Assembly (NCBI RefSeq): GCF_002258785.1
Contig: NZ_NOYI01000008.1
Coordinates: 124,001 to 188,000, forward strand
Direction: 5' to 3'
Source: Rhodococcus sp. 06-235-1A
Lineage (GTDB): Bacteria > Actinomycetota > Actinomycetes > Mycobacteriales > Mycobacteriaceae
DNA length: 64,000 nucleotides
Made by a program: the position numbers and the translations under genes. Positions within the stretch are counted from its first letter, which is position 1, and every line of letters starts with the position of its first letter. Positions 43,303 through 52,861 of the stretch are shown piece by piece. The notes under the pieces are model-generated. The model was not told the DNA's origin and made no database searches. It saw only the letters and a program-made list of their open reading frames with translations.

Positions 43303-44232
43303 CTGGCCAGTCGATGTACTTCGCGCGCTCCCCAGCGGTGGCGGCAGGGCAGCAGCCCGCTCGACGGCTCGGGCCACGCGCGCCACCAACTCTGCAGGAT
43401 TCGCCAGATCTGCCCAGGTCCAACGCACCACGGGATAGCCGAGATCGCGCACCGCGTCCTCCCGAACCTTCTCCCTGAACACCACGTCGCCGGGGTTCTC
43501 ATCCTGCCGCAGGTACTTGGTGTACTTGGCTTTACCATCGAACTCGCAGACGACGACCCCATTGACCAGCCAGTCGATCCGCGCCAACAATCGCCCATCC
43601 GGATCCAGGATCTCCACCTGCGGCTCCACGTCGAATCCGTTCTCGCGCAGTATGATTCGACTCTGAGATTCGCCAGGGTTTTCGCTGCGTCCGTCCATGA
43701 GGTTCACGGCTCGTCGCGCCTGCGCCACACCTTTCCACCCCCGAGCCCGCTGCAACTCGGCATCGAGCTCCCTTCGATCGCAGCGCTTCAGAGCCACGTC
43801 ACCTGCAATGACCGCAGACGGGAGCGTCTCGGTTCGAGCGAGGTCGACCACCGTCCGAGCCAGAGAGGTCACCGAGATACCGTCGACTGTCGCGCTCGAC
43901 ACCGACGGTGCACAGTGCACGGTCACCGCCGCGTTCGTACGACCGCCGCCGCGTCGGTGTCGAGTGACGTGAACCCTTTCGAATCCGCCAGTGGGTAAGG
44001 GCAATCCGTGCAGTAGCGCAGCCGATCGGTGACTGACGACGTAGTCCTCGGACAAGACCGGCAAAACAGCATCGATCAAGAGTCTGTGCCGTTCCTGCTC
44101 GGTGAGGCCGGCCAGCCTCGACGACGGAACGTAAACTCCGTTCACCAGCCGCTCCCAGCCACCGCGTTCGTAGAGCGCACGCAAATCGTGATCGGCGCTC
44201 CCGTCTGCCAGCGCCTCGGAGCGTCGAATCAT
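43261..44232 (-). CDS. AbiEi-like / DUF559 protein with nuclease-fold C-terminus
   Basis: This is a 323-residue protein. Residues 1-90 look like an AbiEi-type winged helix (ALYERGGWERLVNGVYVPSS, VVSHRSAALLHGLPLP). The C-terminal part is DUF559, a Vsr-like nuclease fold: LLARIDWLVNGVVVCEFDGKAKY has the Asp, Glu and Lys spaced as in PD-(D/E)xK enzymes. Start ATG at 44232 has AAGGA seven bases upstream. The stop and last residues (QQTRAHLPNAREIA) lie inside a repeat element, so the tail was probably changed by its insertion. No partner toxin gene is adjacent. Confidence 0.7.
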   Translation of the reverse strand: MIRRSEALADGSADHDLRALYERGGWERLVNGVYVPSSRLAGLTEQERHRLLIDAVLPVLSEDYVVSHRSAALLHGLPLPTGGFERVHVTRHRRGGGRTNAAVTVHCAPSVSSATVDGISVTSLARTVVDLARTETLPSAVIAGDVALKRCDRRELDAELQRARGWKGVAQARRAVNLMDGRSENPGESQSRIILRENGFDVEPQVEILDPDGRLLARIDWLVNGVVVCEFDGKAKYTKYLRQDENPGDVVFREKVREDAVRDLGYPVVRWTWADLANPAELVARVARAVERAAALPPPLGSARSTSTGQQTRAHLPNAREIA

Positions 44233-44367
44233 TCGGTCGTCCTTCATTCTCCGAGTCTCGGCCATGCGTCGACAGAGTCGAGCTCGAAAGTTGCCGACTG
44301 TGCACAACTTCGGGCCTGTGGATGAATACAGGTACCGGCGTACCAGTTCGCCGTGCCGTCGGTCGCG

Positions 44368-44456
44368 CAAACGCGTGCGCATTTGTCAGGTGCGCGCAGA
44401 ATTGCCCACGATCGAACCACTATTTCGCGCGCGTTCAACAAGTGCGCGCGCGTTTG
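44368..44456 (+). repeat. Composite palindromic element, copy 2
   Basis: An 89-base unit bounded by CAAACGCGTGCGCATTTG (44368-44385) and CAAGTGCGCGCGCGTTTG (44439-44456). TCAGGTGCGCGC follows the first palindrome and TTTCGCGCGCGTTC precedes the second, as in the other copies. It lies upstream of the DUF559 gene. Confidence 0.85.
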
Positions 44457-44581
44457 CGAAGCAAGCGGAGCTGGGGTGAGCGAACGAGCGAACGAGCCCA
44501 CACCGCGCAAGTCGCCGCCGCACCACCAGTCGAGCCGACCCGGCGAAGCGTCGGCGACCGACCTCACGAGACACGGTCCGA

Positions 44582-44670
44582 CAAACGCGCCCGCATTTGT
44601 CAGGAGCGCGCAGAATCGCCCACGATCGGACCACTATTTCGCGCGCGTTCAACAAGTGCGCGCGCGTTTG
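44582..44670 (+). repeat. Composite palindromic element, copy 3
   Basis: An 89-base unit bounded by CAAACGCGCCCGCATTTG (44582-44599) and CAAGTGCGCGCGCGTTTG (44653-44670). Its interior is nearly identical to that of copy 2, including GCCCACGATCG and ACCACTATTTCGCG. Same orientation as copies 1 and 2. Confidence 0.85.
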
Positions 44671-44736
44671 CGAACACCGAAGGGGCGAGCGGGCGACTGG
44701 CGATGGGTGAACAGACCGAACGGAGTTCAGCAGCAG

Positions 44737-45315
<579 letters not shown>

Positions 45316-45397
45316 CTACTTCAAGCAAACACCCGATCGGGCGTCGACGCCACAGTCCGAATCCGCGTGATTCGAACTCGGCCCTCGTTCTCGGGCT

Positions 45398-47695
45398 TCA
45401 CTCGTCCGGTTCCGGTTCCGGCGCAGCCTCGGGTCGGGGTGCCGGAGCAGGATCCGGCCGGTCCGGCTGGACGCACTTCACGATCGGGATCGGGTCGTAC
45501 TTCACCGTTCTTGTGTTTCGCGACAATTCCCTGCCCGACGCGGCATCGCTGATCACCCGGGTGTCGCTGGCCGTGAATCCAGGGCCTCCGCCGGATGCGA
45601 CGCAACCTGCACCTGCGGGCAGTGTCACGGTGTTCGGCGAGGTGGGGTTGGTTCTCGACCCGGTGATCGATTCGACGTCGACCGTCTTGGTACCCCACAG
45701 CCGAACGGTGACGCTGGACGAATCGGCGAACGATTCGACGACCACGCCGGTGTCGTTGGGATTGGTGAACTTCAGGTCGATGGCACCCTCGAAGACGGTC
45801 GCTTCGCGGGCCTCCGGGTATCGGCTGATGTAGTAGCTGTGCTCGGTGTGGTCGGTGTCTTCCATGCCCGCGAAGTAGGACGCGTTGTACAACGTCGTCG
45901 CGAACTGGCTGATGCCTCCGCCGACGGCACGATCGGGTCGACCGTTGTCGATGATTCCCGACTCGACGAAGCCCTGCGCCGTCCCTCGCGGACCGGTGTA
46001 CCCATTGAGCGAAAAAGTTTCCTTCGGCTTCACCAGCGCACCGTTGACGATCTGCGCGGTCAGCCCGATATTGACGCCCGACGCGTACTCGAACCCGCCG
46101 GTGGTGTACTCGGCGATCACTTCTCGCACACCGAGATTCTGCGCGGCCTCGGTGGTCAGAGCGGGCGGAGCCGGTTCGTAGATCGCCTCGGTGGTGCGGG
46201 GCCCATCCGCGGACAGGAGGGCGGGCAACTGCTCGAGAGTCTTGCGCCACTCCACCAGCTCGCCCGACACCCCGGGCACGACGGTCGGAGCACCGCCGGA
46301 GAACGTGAACGACGCGTCCTTCGGCGGCACCTCGGTGCGTACGAGCTGCGGTGCCAATATCCCCGTGGCGACATCGGTGTCGTAGATCGGAGTCAAGCCG
46401 CCCTGGCCGTCCGGATCGAAGCGAAGTATCTCGCCCACTCGGTCGGTCGGCAGCGTCGCATCGACGTTCTCGCGACCGGCGACGATCACCGGTGCCTCGA
46501 CAGCGGGAACCGCGATCTCGGCGAAGGCTCGATCCACGGCTTCCTGGGTCACTGTGACGGGGGTGGACTCGTAGAGCACTTCCGTTGCGCCCGATGCCCA
46601 TTCGGTCTGCAGGTTTCGACGCGTCCCGTCGGCATCCAGCACCCGGCCGGCCAGCGGAGCGACAGCAACCGGGTTGACACCCTCGAACACGACGTCACCT
46701 TCGACGGGAGCACGATCGGTCTCGGCCCGTAGTCCGTCCACCGCCACGTTCAAGGCCTGCTCGTCCGTGGTCGATACGACGCCGATCTCGCGGCTACCGA
46801 AGAAGGACGTCAGCCGGGTGAACGGATTGATCGGCTGGGATCCTGCACGGTCGAGCGTCGCGTTCCAATCCACACCGAGACCGGCAGCAGCCGGAAGTAC
46901 TTCGACCTGCCGATCGCCGACATCGACCTGGAGAGGCTGCTCGGCCCGAGGACCGAGTTCGGAGCGCAGCACGGCCTCGGCGTCGGAGTGACTCCTGCCG
47001 CCGACGTCGATTCCGGCGACCGTGACACCACGCGGCACACGGTCGCTCGAGGTGATCCAGTCCGCGGCATACAGCAGCGACAGAACGGCTACCACGGCAC
47101 CGGTGCCGATGGCGATCTTCCGCCACGGCGGTGTGAAGCCGGCTTCGCCTTCTCCATTAAAACCACCATCACCGGGAGGAACAGAAGGCGGTTCCGCAGG
47201 CGACCCGGGCTGCTCGAAAACAGCGTGCGCCGGATCGACACCCTGCGCCGAGACAACGGACTGCGCTGAGACAACGGGCTGCGCCACGGTCGGAGACTCG
47301 TCCGCGACCGGTGTCTGCTGCACGGGCGAGGTCGACGAATCGGACTCGACTACTGCGTCCGTCGAACCGGCGGATGCGGCGAACTCGGTGGTCGCCGAAG
47401 CCTTGTCGGTGCTCGACTCCGCGGTTACAGCGTCATCGGTAACGGTGTCATCGGCAGCAGCATCATCGCCAGCGGTGTCATCTTCGACAGATGCGGAATC
47501 GTCCTGCGCGACGCGGGCCTCGTCGCTGGGCTCCTCGACATCGGGCTCGGAATTCACCGTCGAGTCGTCGGGCGCATGATCGGTCTCGTCACCGACCGCC
47601 TCGAAGACCTCGGTGGGAGCGTCGTACGGCGGTACGTCGGGGTTCGGTTCATCGCCGATGGGCGCATCACCCGACCTACTGTTGCCCTCGCTCAC
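45398..47695 (-). CDS. VanW-family membrane protein with peptidoglycan-binding-like domains
   Basis: This is a 765-residue protein. The first 210 residues are acidic and low-complexity (Asp, Glu, Ser, Thr, Ala). One membrane helix follows WRKIAIGTGAVVAVLSLLYA. Outside is a G5/PG_binding_4-like region (RVPRGVTVAGIDVGGRSHSDAEAVL) and a C-terminal VanW domain with FSLNGYTGPRGTAQGF and VGGGISQFATTLYNASYFAG. The tail ends in a Pro/Glu-rich stretch. It probably acts at the cell wall. The GTG at 47695 has GGAAGG seven bases upstream. It is a single gene. Confidence 0.85.
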   Translation of the reverse strand: MSEGNSRSGDAPIGDEPNPDVPPYDAPTEVFEAVGDETDHAPDDSTVNSEPDVEEPSDEARVAQDDSASVEDDTAGDDAAADDTVTDDAVTAESSTDKASATTEFAASAGSTDAVVESDSSTSPVQQTPVADESPTVAQPVVSAQSVVSAQGVDPAHAVFEQPGSPAEPPSVPPGDGGFNGEGEAGFTPPWRKIAIGTGAVVAVLSLLYAADWITSSDRVPRGVTVAGIDVGGRSHSDAEAVLRSELGPRAEQPLQVDVGDRQVEVLPAAAGLGVDWNATLDRAGSQPINPFTRLTSFFGSREIGVVSTTDEQALNVAVDGLRAETDRAPVEGDVVFEGVNPVAVAPLAGRVLDADGTRRNLQTEWASGATEVLYESTPVTVTQEAVDRAFAEIAVPAVEAPVIVAGRENVDATLPTDRVGEILRFDPDGQGGLTPIYDTDVATGILAPQLVRTEVPPKDASFTFSGGAPTVVPGVSGELVEWRKTLEQLPALLSADGPRTTEAIYEPAPPALTTEAAQNLGVREVIAEYTTGGFEYASGVNIGLTAQIVNGALVKPKETFSLNGYTGPRGTAQGFVESGIIDNGRPDRAVGGGISQFATTLYNASYFAGMEDTDHTEHSYYISRYPEAREATVFEGAIDLKFTNPNDTGVVVESFADSSSVTVRLWGTKTVDVESITGSRTNPTSPNTVTLPAGAGCVASGGGPGFTASDTRVISDAASGRELSRNTRTVKYDPIPIVKCVQPDRPDPAPAPRPEAAPEPEPDE

Positions 47696-47825
47696 GTTCG
47701 ACCCTTCCAGCACCAGCGTCTGATGTAGTTCCGCCCTTCTTCATGGCGTACCCCTCGCACGAGCTTACGCAAACCGAATGGCGACGTTCATCTCGGAGAT
47801 GTTCGGTATCCGAACGAGAAAGGCC

Positions 47826-47864
47826 CCGTGCTGCTGCCGGGTCGGGGGTCAGGCAGCAGCACGG
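47826..47864 (-). terminator. Terminator of the PucR gene at 47925-49235
   Basis: CCGTGCTGCTGCC (47826-47838) and GGCAGCAGCACGG (47852-47864) pair perfectly with a 13-base loop. On the minus strand GGCCTTTCTC follows. It lies 60 bases after the PucR stop. The rest of 47696-47924 shows no gene. Confidence 0.7.
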
Positions 47865-47924
47865 AGCCAACTGGAATATAGACACTCTCCGACTGCGCGT
47901 TACACCGAGTCGAAAAATGTTTCG

Positions 47925-49235
47925 TCAATTCATTCGGATGAATGATCCGGCGGGCGTCGAACTGTCACCATCTCCGACGGCCCTGGTCCAATGTCCCGTC
48001 CTGACCAGGGCGAGAGTGAGCAGGAGCCGGTCACGTGGATCGGTCAGACTATGACCGGTCAACTCCTCGATCCGACGGACGCGGTAGATCACGGTGTTGC
48101 GATGGCAGTAGAGCGCCTTCGCGGCGTTGGTGGGCGAACCGTCGGAGGCGAGCATGTGAGCCAACGTGTCGAGCAGGGTTCCTCGATGCGGTTCCGGGTG
48201 CGTCCACAAGTTGCCCAAGGCATGGCGCACGAGCAATTCCGACGATTGATCGTCGGCGGCCATGATCACTCGCGGCAATCGTTCCGTCGCCAGTGCCACG
48301 CCGCTGTCCTCGCTGATGGTCTCGGCAGTCAATGATGCGAGGCGATACGCCGCCGCGAAGGACGACACACCCTCCGGCGAATGCGCCACACCGACGGGAC
48401 CGACGGCCTGCGCGGCGAGCGCGTCGACGACCGAATTCCACGATCCCGTACCGAGAGCGACAAGGGCGAACTGGTGACCGTCCCGAGTGTTCCAATGTGA
48501 GACCGCGCCGATCTGATCCAATGCATCCTCGGGCGCTGGAAGTGGTGGCGATCCCTGATCGTCGAGCGGCCCGACCACACAGGCGATGGGCTGCGACGCC
48601 GAAAGGCCAAGGGTGGCACGGGCTTCGATGACGAACGCGGGATCCCCGCCCCGCCCCGACCGGAGGCCGTCGAGAATCTCCAGAACGTTGGCGATGTCTC
48701 GCTGCTGCATCCGAGCGCTTTCTTGGCGGTATGCCTCGACGAGAGTCTCGTACTGACTGTCGAGCGCCCGCCACAACTGCTGACCGGCCACCAGAAGCAG
48801 ATGCTCGTCGATTCTGGACCGGCATTGCTCACGCTCGAGCATCAACTCCTCCCAGAGTGTTCGACTGCCGAGCGTGTATGCCTTGAGTACCAACTCCATC
48901 GGAATACCCTGGCGAGCACGCTCCCTGCCGGTACGACGCCACACCTCACGGGTGTTGTCGTTCGCGGCCGGCAGCCCCGACAGCGTACGAAGTCCCTGAT
49001 TGATGTGCTCGCGAGTACTGCGCCGGATCTCACCGGCAATGTCGGGAGCGGAACTGGCCAGATAGCCGGGTTCCTGCTCGATCAACGCCAGCGTGATGGA
49101 GTCTGCGATCGTGTCCGCCCGTGGACTCAAGGCGGCCCACGCACTCCGAATCTTCTCCTGGTCCGCGTCCGTCACCGCTCCGCGAGCAGCGGAACGCGTC
49201 GAAGCGCGTCGACCATCGGGAGCACCCACCCGCAC
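47925..49235 (-). CDS. PucR/CdaR-family transcriptional regulator
   Basis: This is a 436-residue protein if GTG at 49235 is the start. The C-terminal helix-turn-helix is AAKALYCHRNTVIYRVRRIEELTGHSLTDPRDRLLLTLAL. A degenerate GGDEF-like middle and a helical N-terminal sensory part (EHINQGLRTLSGL, LVLKAYTLGSRTLWEELM) match the protein at 27103-28290. It is divergent from the Liv-type importer and probably controls it through the repeated sites at 49241-49348. Upstream in-frame starts would run into those sites. Confidence 0.82.
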   Translation of the reverse strand: MRVGAPDGRRASTRSAARGAVTDADQEKIRSAWAALSPRADTIADSITLALIEQEPGYLASSAPDIAGEIRRSTREHINQGLRTLSGLPAANDNTREVWRRTGRERARQGIPMELVLKAYTLGSRTLWEELMLEREQCRSRIDEHLLLVAGQQLWRALDSQYETLVEAYRQESARMQQRDIANVLEILDGLRSGRGGDPAFVIEARATLGLSASQPIACVVGPLDDQGSPPLPAPEDALDQIGAVSHWNTRDGHQFALVALGTGSWNSVVDALAAQAVGPVGVAHSPEGVSSFAAAYRLASLTAETISEDSGVALATERLPRVIMAADDQSSELLVRHALGNLWTHPEPHRGTLLDTLAHMLASDGSPTNAAKALYCHRNTVIYRVRRIEELTGHSLTDPRDRLLLTLALVRTGHWTRAVGDGDSSTPAGSFIRMN

Positions 49236-49240
49236 AGTTT

Positions 49241-49348
49241 TGCGCACAGAGCCCACATCACAGGGCGATTTGACCGGTACTGGTGCCCAGCGACCCAAAG
49301 ATTCTGTGCGCAGCGCCCATATCGCCCGTTGTGCGCGACGCACCATAG
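49241..49348. promoter_or_regulatory. Iteron-like operator array between pucR and the ABC importer operon
   Basis: TGCGCACAGAGCCCACATC begins at 49241 and TGTGCGCAGCGCCCATATC at 49305; over 21 bases they match at 16. A third, TGTGCGCGACGCACCATAG, begins at 49330. The first two are 64 bases (about six helical turns) apart. TGCGCACAGA (49241-49250) and TCTGTGCGCA (49303-49312) are also perfect inverted arms. Confidence 0.5.
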
Positions 49349-49377
49349 TGAACGCAACAGATTGTGAGGTGCATCAC

Positions 49378-50199
49378 TTGAACTCTCTCGACACGATGGA
49401 GCCGGTCCTCACCATGACGGACGTCGAAGTGTCCTTCGGCGGAATCGTCGCGCTCTCCGGAGTCAGTCTCGACGTGCGCCCCGGCGAAGTCCTCGGCGTC
49501 ATCGGACCCAACGGCGCGGGCAAGACGACTCTGTTCAACGTTGCGTGCGGACTCGTCCGACCGCAATCGGGAACACTCGGCCGACACGGTGAAACGTTGA
49601 CTCGACTACGACCGCACGACCTCCCCCGACTCGGTATGAGCAGAACCCTGCAGGGACTCGGGTTGTTCGATCGGATGACCGTGCTGGACAACGTCATGAT
49701 CGGTGCCGACCGAACAGCTCGTACCGGAATCATCGCCGGCCTTCTCGGTCTGCCGTCGAGCGCCTCCGACGACGCCGCGGTCCGGTCCACCGCGATGGCC
49801 ACACTGCAGCGATTGCGGATAGACGACTATGCGCATCGATTGCCACCGAGCCTGCCCTACGCGGTCCGCAAACGTGTGGCGCTCGCACGCGCTCTGGTCA
49901 GCGAGCCGACCCTGCTTCTGCTCGACGAACCCGCTTCGGGCCTGTCCAGCGACGAGATGAGCGAACTCGGCGACGAGATCCGTTCTCTCGCAGTTTCACC
50001 CACCGGTTCCGAACCGGACAGACCTGCAACATCGGTCATGCTCGTCGAGCACCACATGGACCTCGTGATGAGTGTGTGCGACCGGATCTACGTACTGGAT
50101 TTCGGCAGGGTCATCGCCCAGGGCACACCCGATGAAATTCGCGAGGATCCTGCCGTGCTGGCCGCGTATCTCGGAAACGAAGTGGCACATGAAGACTGA
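49378..50199 (+). CDS. livG: Branched-chain-type ABC transporter ATPase (LivG-like)
   Basis: This is a 273-residue ATPase. Walker A GPNGAGKTT is near residue 44 and Walker B LLLLDEPASGL is near 187. The signature is LPYAVRKRVALARAL, a divergent form like the LAYGxQRRLEIARAL of LivG proteins. The C-terminal VMLVEHHMDLVMSVCDRIYVLDFG supplies the switch histidine. The start is probably TTG at 49378 with GAGG eight bases before; ATG at 49396 or GTG at 49369 are alternatives. It is the first gene of a five-gene importer operon. Confidence 0.85.
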   Translation: MNSLDTMEPVLTMTDVEVSFGGIVALSGVSLDVRPGEVLGVIGPNGAGKTTLFNVACGLVRPQSGTLGRHGETLTRLRPHDLPRLGMSRTLQGLGLFDRMTVLDNVMIGADRTARTGIIAGLLGLPSSASDDAAVRSTAMATLQRLRIDDYAHRLPPSLPYAVRKRVALARALVSEPTLLLLDEPASGLSSDEMSELGDEIRSLAVSPTGSEPDRPATSVMLVEHHMDLVMSVCDRIYVLDFGRVIAQGTPDEIREDPAVLAAYLGNEVAHED

Positions 50200-50911
50200 C
50201 GCGGCACACCTGAAGATCACCGACCTCACCGTTCGCTACGGCCCGGTCACCGCCCTCGATTCGGTGTCGATGACGGTCACGGCCGGTGCCATCACGGCCG
50301 TACTCGGGGCCAACGGAGCAGGAAAGACGACGCTGCTGCGCACCGTCTCGGGGTTGCTCCGACCGGTGTCGGGACGCATCGAACTCGCAGGAGTCGACGT
50401 GGTCGGCGTAGCACCGGATCGCATGTCTCGCAAAGGACTTGCGCACGTCCCCGAGGGGCGAGGGGTGATAGCCGAACTGACCGTCGACGAAAATCTTCGA
50501 CTCGGCGCGCTCGGCCGCAACAGAAGTCACGACGCCGTCACCCTGGACCGCATCTACGACATGTTCCCGCCCCTGACCGGCCGTCGAGCCTCGTCCGCGC
50601 ACACCCTGTCCGGCGGGGAACGGCAGATGCTGGTGATCGGTCGAGCACTGATGGCGACACCATCGGTACTTCTGCTCGACGAACCGTCGCTCGGGCTCGC
50701 CCCGAAAGTCGCCGCGCAGATCTTCGAGACATTGCGCGCTCTCGTCGATTCCGAATCGATGACCGTCGTACTCGTCGAGCAGAACGCGAGGAGCGCCCTG
50801 TCGATCGCCGAACATGCCGTCGTCCTGGATCTGGGCAAGGTCGCGGTGGAAGGTCCCGCCGATACCTTGGCCGGGGACGACGCCCTCCGACACGCCTATC
50901 TCGGGTTCTAG
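50189..50911 (+). CDS. livF: Branched-chain-type ABC transporter ATPase (LivF-like)
   Basis: This is a 240-residue ATPase with Walker A GANGAGKTT, a canonical signature LSGGERQMLVIGRAL, Walker B VLLLDEPSLGLAP and switch VVLVEQNARSALSIA. HVPEGRGVIAELTVDENL is a LivF hallmark. It pairs with the LivG-like ATPase as the two nucleotide-binding subunits. The ATG at 50189 overlaps the upstream gene by 11 bases. Confidence 0.9.
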   Translation: MKTDAAHLKITDLTVRYGPVTALDSVSMTVTAGAITAVLGANGAGKTTLLRTVSGLLRPVSGRIELAGVDVVGVAPDRMSRKGLAHVPEGRGVIAELTVDENLRLGALGRNRSHDAVTLDRIYDMFPPLTGRRASSAHTLSGGERQMLVIGRALMATPSVLLLDEPSLGLAPKVAAQIFETLRALVDSESMTVVLVEQNARSALSIAEHAVVLDLGKVAVEGPADTLAGDDALRHAYLGF

Positions 50912-50937
50912 AGCAAGCCGAAAGGACGCCAGCCACA

Positions 50938-51816
50938 GTGCAACAACTGCTCACCATCCTCATCAACGGCGTGACAACAGGCATGATCTACGCCGCGTTC
51001 GCGCTCGCCCTCGTACTCATCTGGCGATCGACCCGCATCGTCAACTTCGCACAGGCTCCGATGGCCATGATCACCACGTACGTGGCACTGGTCGTCATCG
51101 ACGCCGGCTACTCGTACTGGATCGGATTCGGAGTCGCCCTCCTCAGCGGCCTACTACTGGGGGCGTTGATCGAACGACTCGTCATTCGATTCGTCGACAG
51201 TTCCTCGCACATCAACCCGGTGATTCTGACGCTGGGACTGTTCATCATCATCCACGCGTTGGCTGCCATCATCTTCGGCAACCAATTCCGTTCCTTCCCA
51301 GCTCCGTTCGGCCTGACCGGCCAGCGAATCGGAGAGATCAACGTGGCGCTGACCGGGTACGACATCTTCAAGATCATCGCCGTCCTGGTGGTGCTGGCAC
51401 TGCTCATCCTGCTGTTCCGCTTCACCGATCTGGGACTGAAGATGCGGGCGAGCGCCTTCGAGCAGGAGGTCGCCAAGCTTCTCGGCGTACGCGTGAGCCG
51501 AATGCTCACCCTCGGTTGGGCTCTGGCCGCGGTGGTCGGATCGTTGGCGGGTCTGCTCATCGCGGGCGGTTCGCTGGTGCATCCGGGATACATGGACTCG
51601 ATCGTCGTATTCGGTTTCGTCGCAGCAGTTCTCGGTGGACTGGACAGTCCGGCGGGCGCGGTGGTCGGCGGCCTGCTGATGGGCGTCGGACTCAGTTTCG
51701 TCAGTGGCTATCTCGGACAGGATCTCGTGTCCAGTGCGGCCCTGGTGATCCTGATCGTCGTCCTGCTGGTGCGACCGAGCGGACTGTTCGCCAGCGCCGC
51801 GGCCAGGAGGGTCTGA
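50938..51816 (+). CDS. livH: ABC transporter permease (LivH-like)
   Basis: This is a 292-residue membrane protein. It starts QQLLTILINGVTTGMIYAAFALALVLIWRSTRIVNFAQAPMAM, the LivH opening, and contains the coupling region LLGVRVSRMLTLGWALAAVVGSLAG followed by PGYMDSIVVFGFVAAVLGGLDSPAGAVVGG. About eight helices. The start is GTG at 50938 with AAAGGA upstream. One base separates its stop from livM. Confidence 0.9.
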   Translation: MQQLLTILINGVTTGMIYAAFALALVLIWRSTRIVNFAQAPMAMITTYVALVVIDAGYSYWIGFGVALLSGLLLGALIERLVIRFVDSSSHINPVILTLGLFIIIHALAAIIFGNQFRSFPAPFGLTGQRIGEINVALTGYDIFKIIAVLVVLALLILLFRFTDLGLKMRASAFEQEVAKLLGVRVSRMLTLGWALAAVVGSLAGLLIAGGSLVHPGYMDSIVVFGFVAAVLGGLDSPAGAVVGGLLMGVGLSFVSGYLGQDLVSSAALVILIVVLLVRPSGLFASAAARRV

Positions 51817-51817
51817 C

Positions 51818-52861
51818 ATGAACGCAACTCTCACGCGTCTCGCGGCCACCCCGGTCCGACGCCACTTCCTCTGCGCCGTCATCGGACTCGTCGTCATCGT
51901 GCTTGCGCTCGAATCGCTGAGCACCTTCCGCCAGAGCCAGCTGACCTCGGTCGCCTATCTGGCGATCGCGGCGGGCGGACTGACGGTCCTGACCGGGTTG
52001 AGCGGCCAGCTCTCGCTCGGACACGGTGCGTTCATGGCCGTCGGTGCGTACACCGCGGCGTTGATGCTGCGTGCCAACGATTCGGGCTGGTCGGTGCCTC
52101 TCGTCCTGCTCGCCGCCACCGTGATCTCGGCCGTGGTGGGTGTCGTGGTGGGAGTGGCCGCCGCCCGGTTGCACGGACCGTACCTGGCCGGTGCGACGCT
52201 GGCGCTCGCCGTCGCCGTACCCGGACTGGCCCTGTACTTCTCGGACTACCTCGGCGGCGAACAAGGACTCGTCGTCCCGGCACCGAAAGTGCCGGAGCTG
52301 ATCGACGACGTGATGTACTTCGTCACCGGAAACGAGCTCAGCGGAACGAAATTCGTCGCCTACGTCAGCTGGATACTGCTCGTCCTCGTGTTCTTCCTGT
52401 TGGCGAACATCTCGTCGAGCCGAATCGGACGTCGCTGGCGGGCCGTCCGGGACGACGAGGTCGCCGCCGAGTTGGCCGGCATCGACCTGGGGCGTGCACG
52501 CATTCTCGCGTTCGTCGTCAGCGCAGCATGTGCGGGCGCGGGCGGCGCGGTTCTCGCGATGTCGGCGCGCATCGCGGCACCGAGCGGATTCACGCTGACC
52601 CTGTCACTGACGCTGCTCTCGGCCGTCGTCATCGGTGGGCTCGGAACCCTCTCCGGCGCATTGATCGGGGCACTGCTGCTGACCTACATCCCACCGGTGG
52701 TCACCAACCTCGGACTCGACCTGGGGCTGAGCAGTCTGCAATCCGCCGAACTCGCACCCTTGGTGACCGGAATCTTCACCGTCCTGGTCATCCTGTTCGC
52801 CCCACTGGGTTTGGTGGGCACGTTCCGAAAGTTGCGTTCAACCAGAAAAGAGATGAAATGA
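51818..52861 (+). CDS. livM: ABC transporter permease (LivM-like)
   Basis: This is a 347-residue membrane protein with about ten helices. TSVAYLAIAAGGLTVLTGLSGQLSLGHGAFMAVGAYTAAL is the LivM signature, and GRRWRAVRDDEVAAELAGIDLGRARILAFVVSAACAGAGG is the ATPase coupling loop. AGGAGG lies seven bases before the ATG. It ends MK with an ATGA overlap onto the binding-protein gene. Confidence 0.9.
   Translation: MNATLTRLAATPVRRHFLCAVIGLVVIVLALESLSTFRQSQLTSVAYLAIAAGGLTVLTGLSGQLSLGHGAFMAVGAYTAALMLRANDSGWSVPLVLLAATVISAVVGVVVGVAAARLHGPYLAGATLALAVAVPGLALYFSDYLGGEQGLVVPAPKVPELIDDVMYFVTGNELSGTKFVAYVSWILLVLVFFLLANISSSRIGRRWRAVRDDEVAAELAGIDLGRARILAFVVSAACAGAGGAVLAMSARIAAPSGFTLTLSLTLLSAVVIGGLGTLSGALIGALLLTYIPPVVTNLGLDLGLSSLQSAELAPLVTGIFTVLVILFAPLGLVGTFRKLRSTRKEMK

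Larger units (their letters stand above)
44233..44736. other. 504-base non-coding stretch with two composite repeats
   Basis: No supported gene is present between the DUF559 and flavin reductase starts and ends. Reading frames here are low-complexity translations of GC-rich repeats. Two 89-base elements, described separately, fill much of it. Confidence 0.7.

Noticed and set aside
43261-44232. Complete type IV toxin-antitoxin system at the AbiEi-like gene
   Set aside because: No AbiEii-type nucleotidyltransferase gene is adjacent; fadE5 and flavin reductase flank the repeats.
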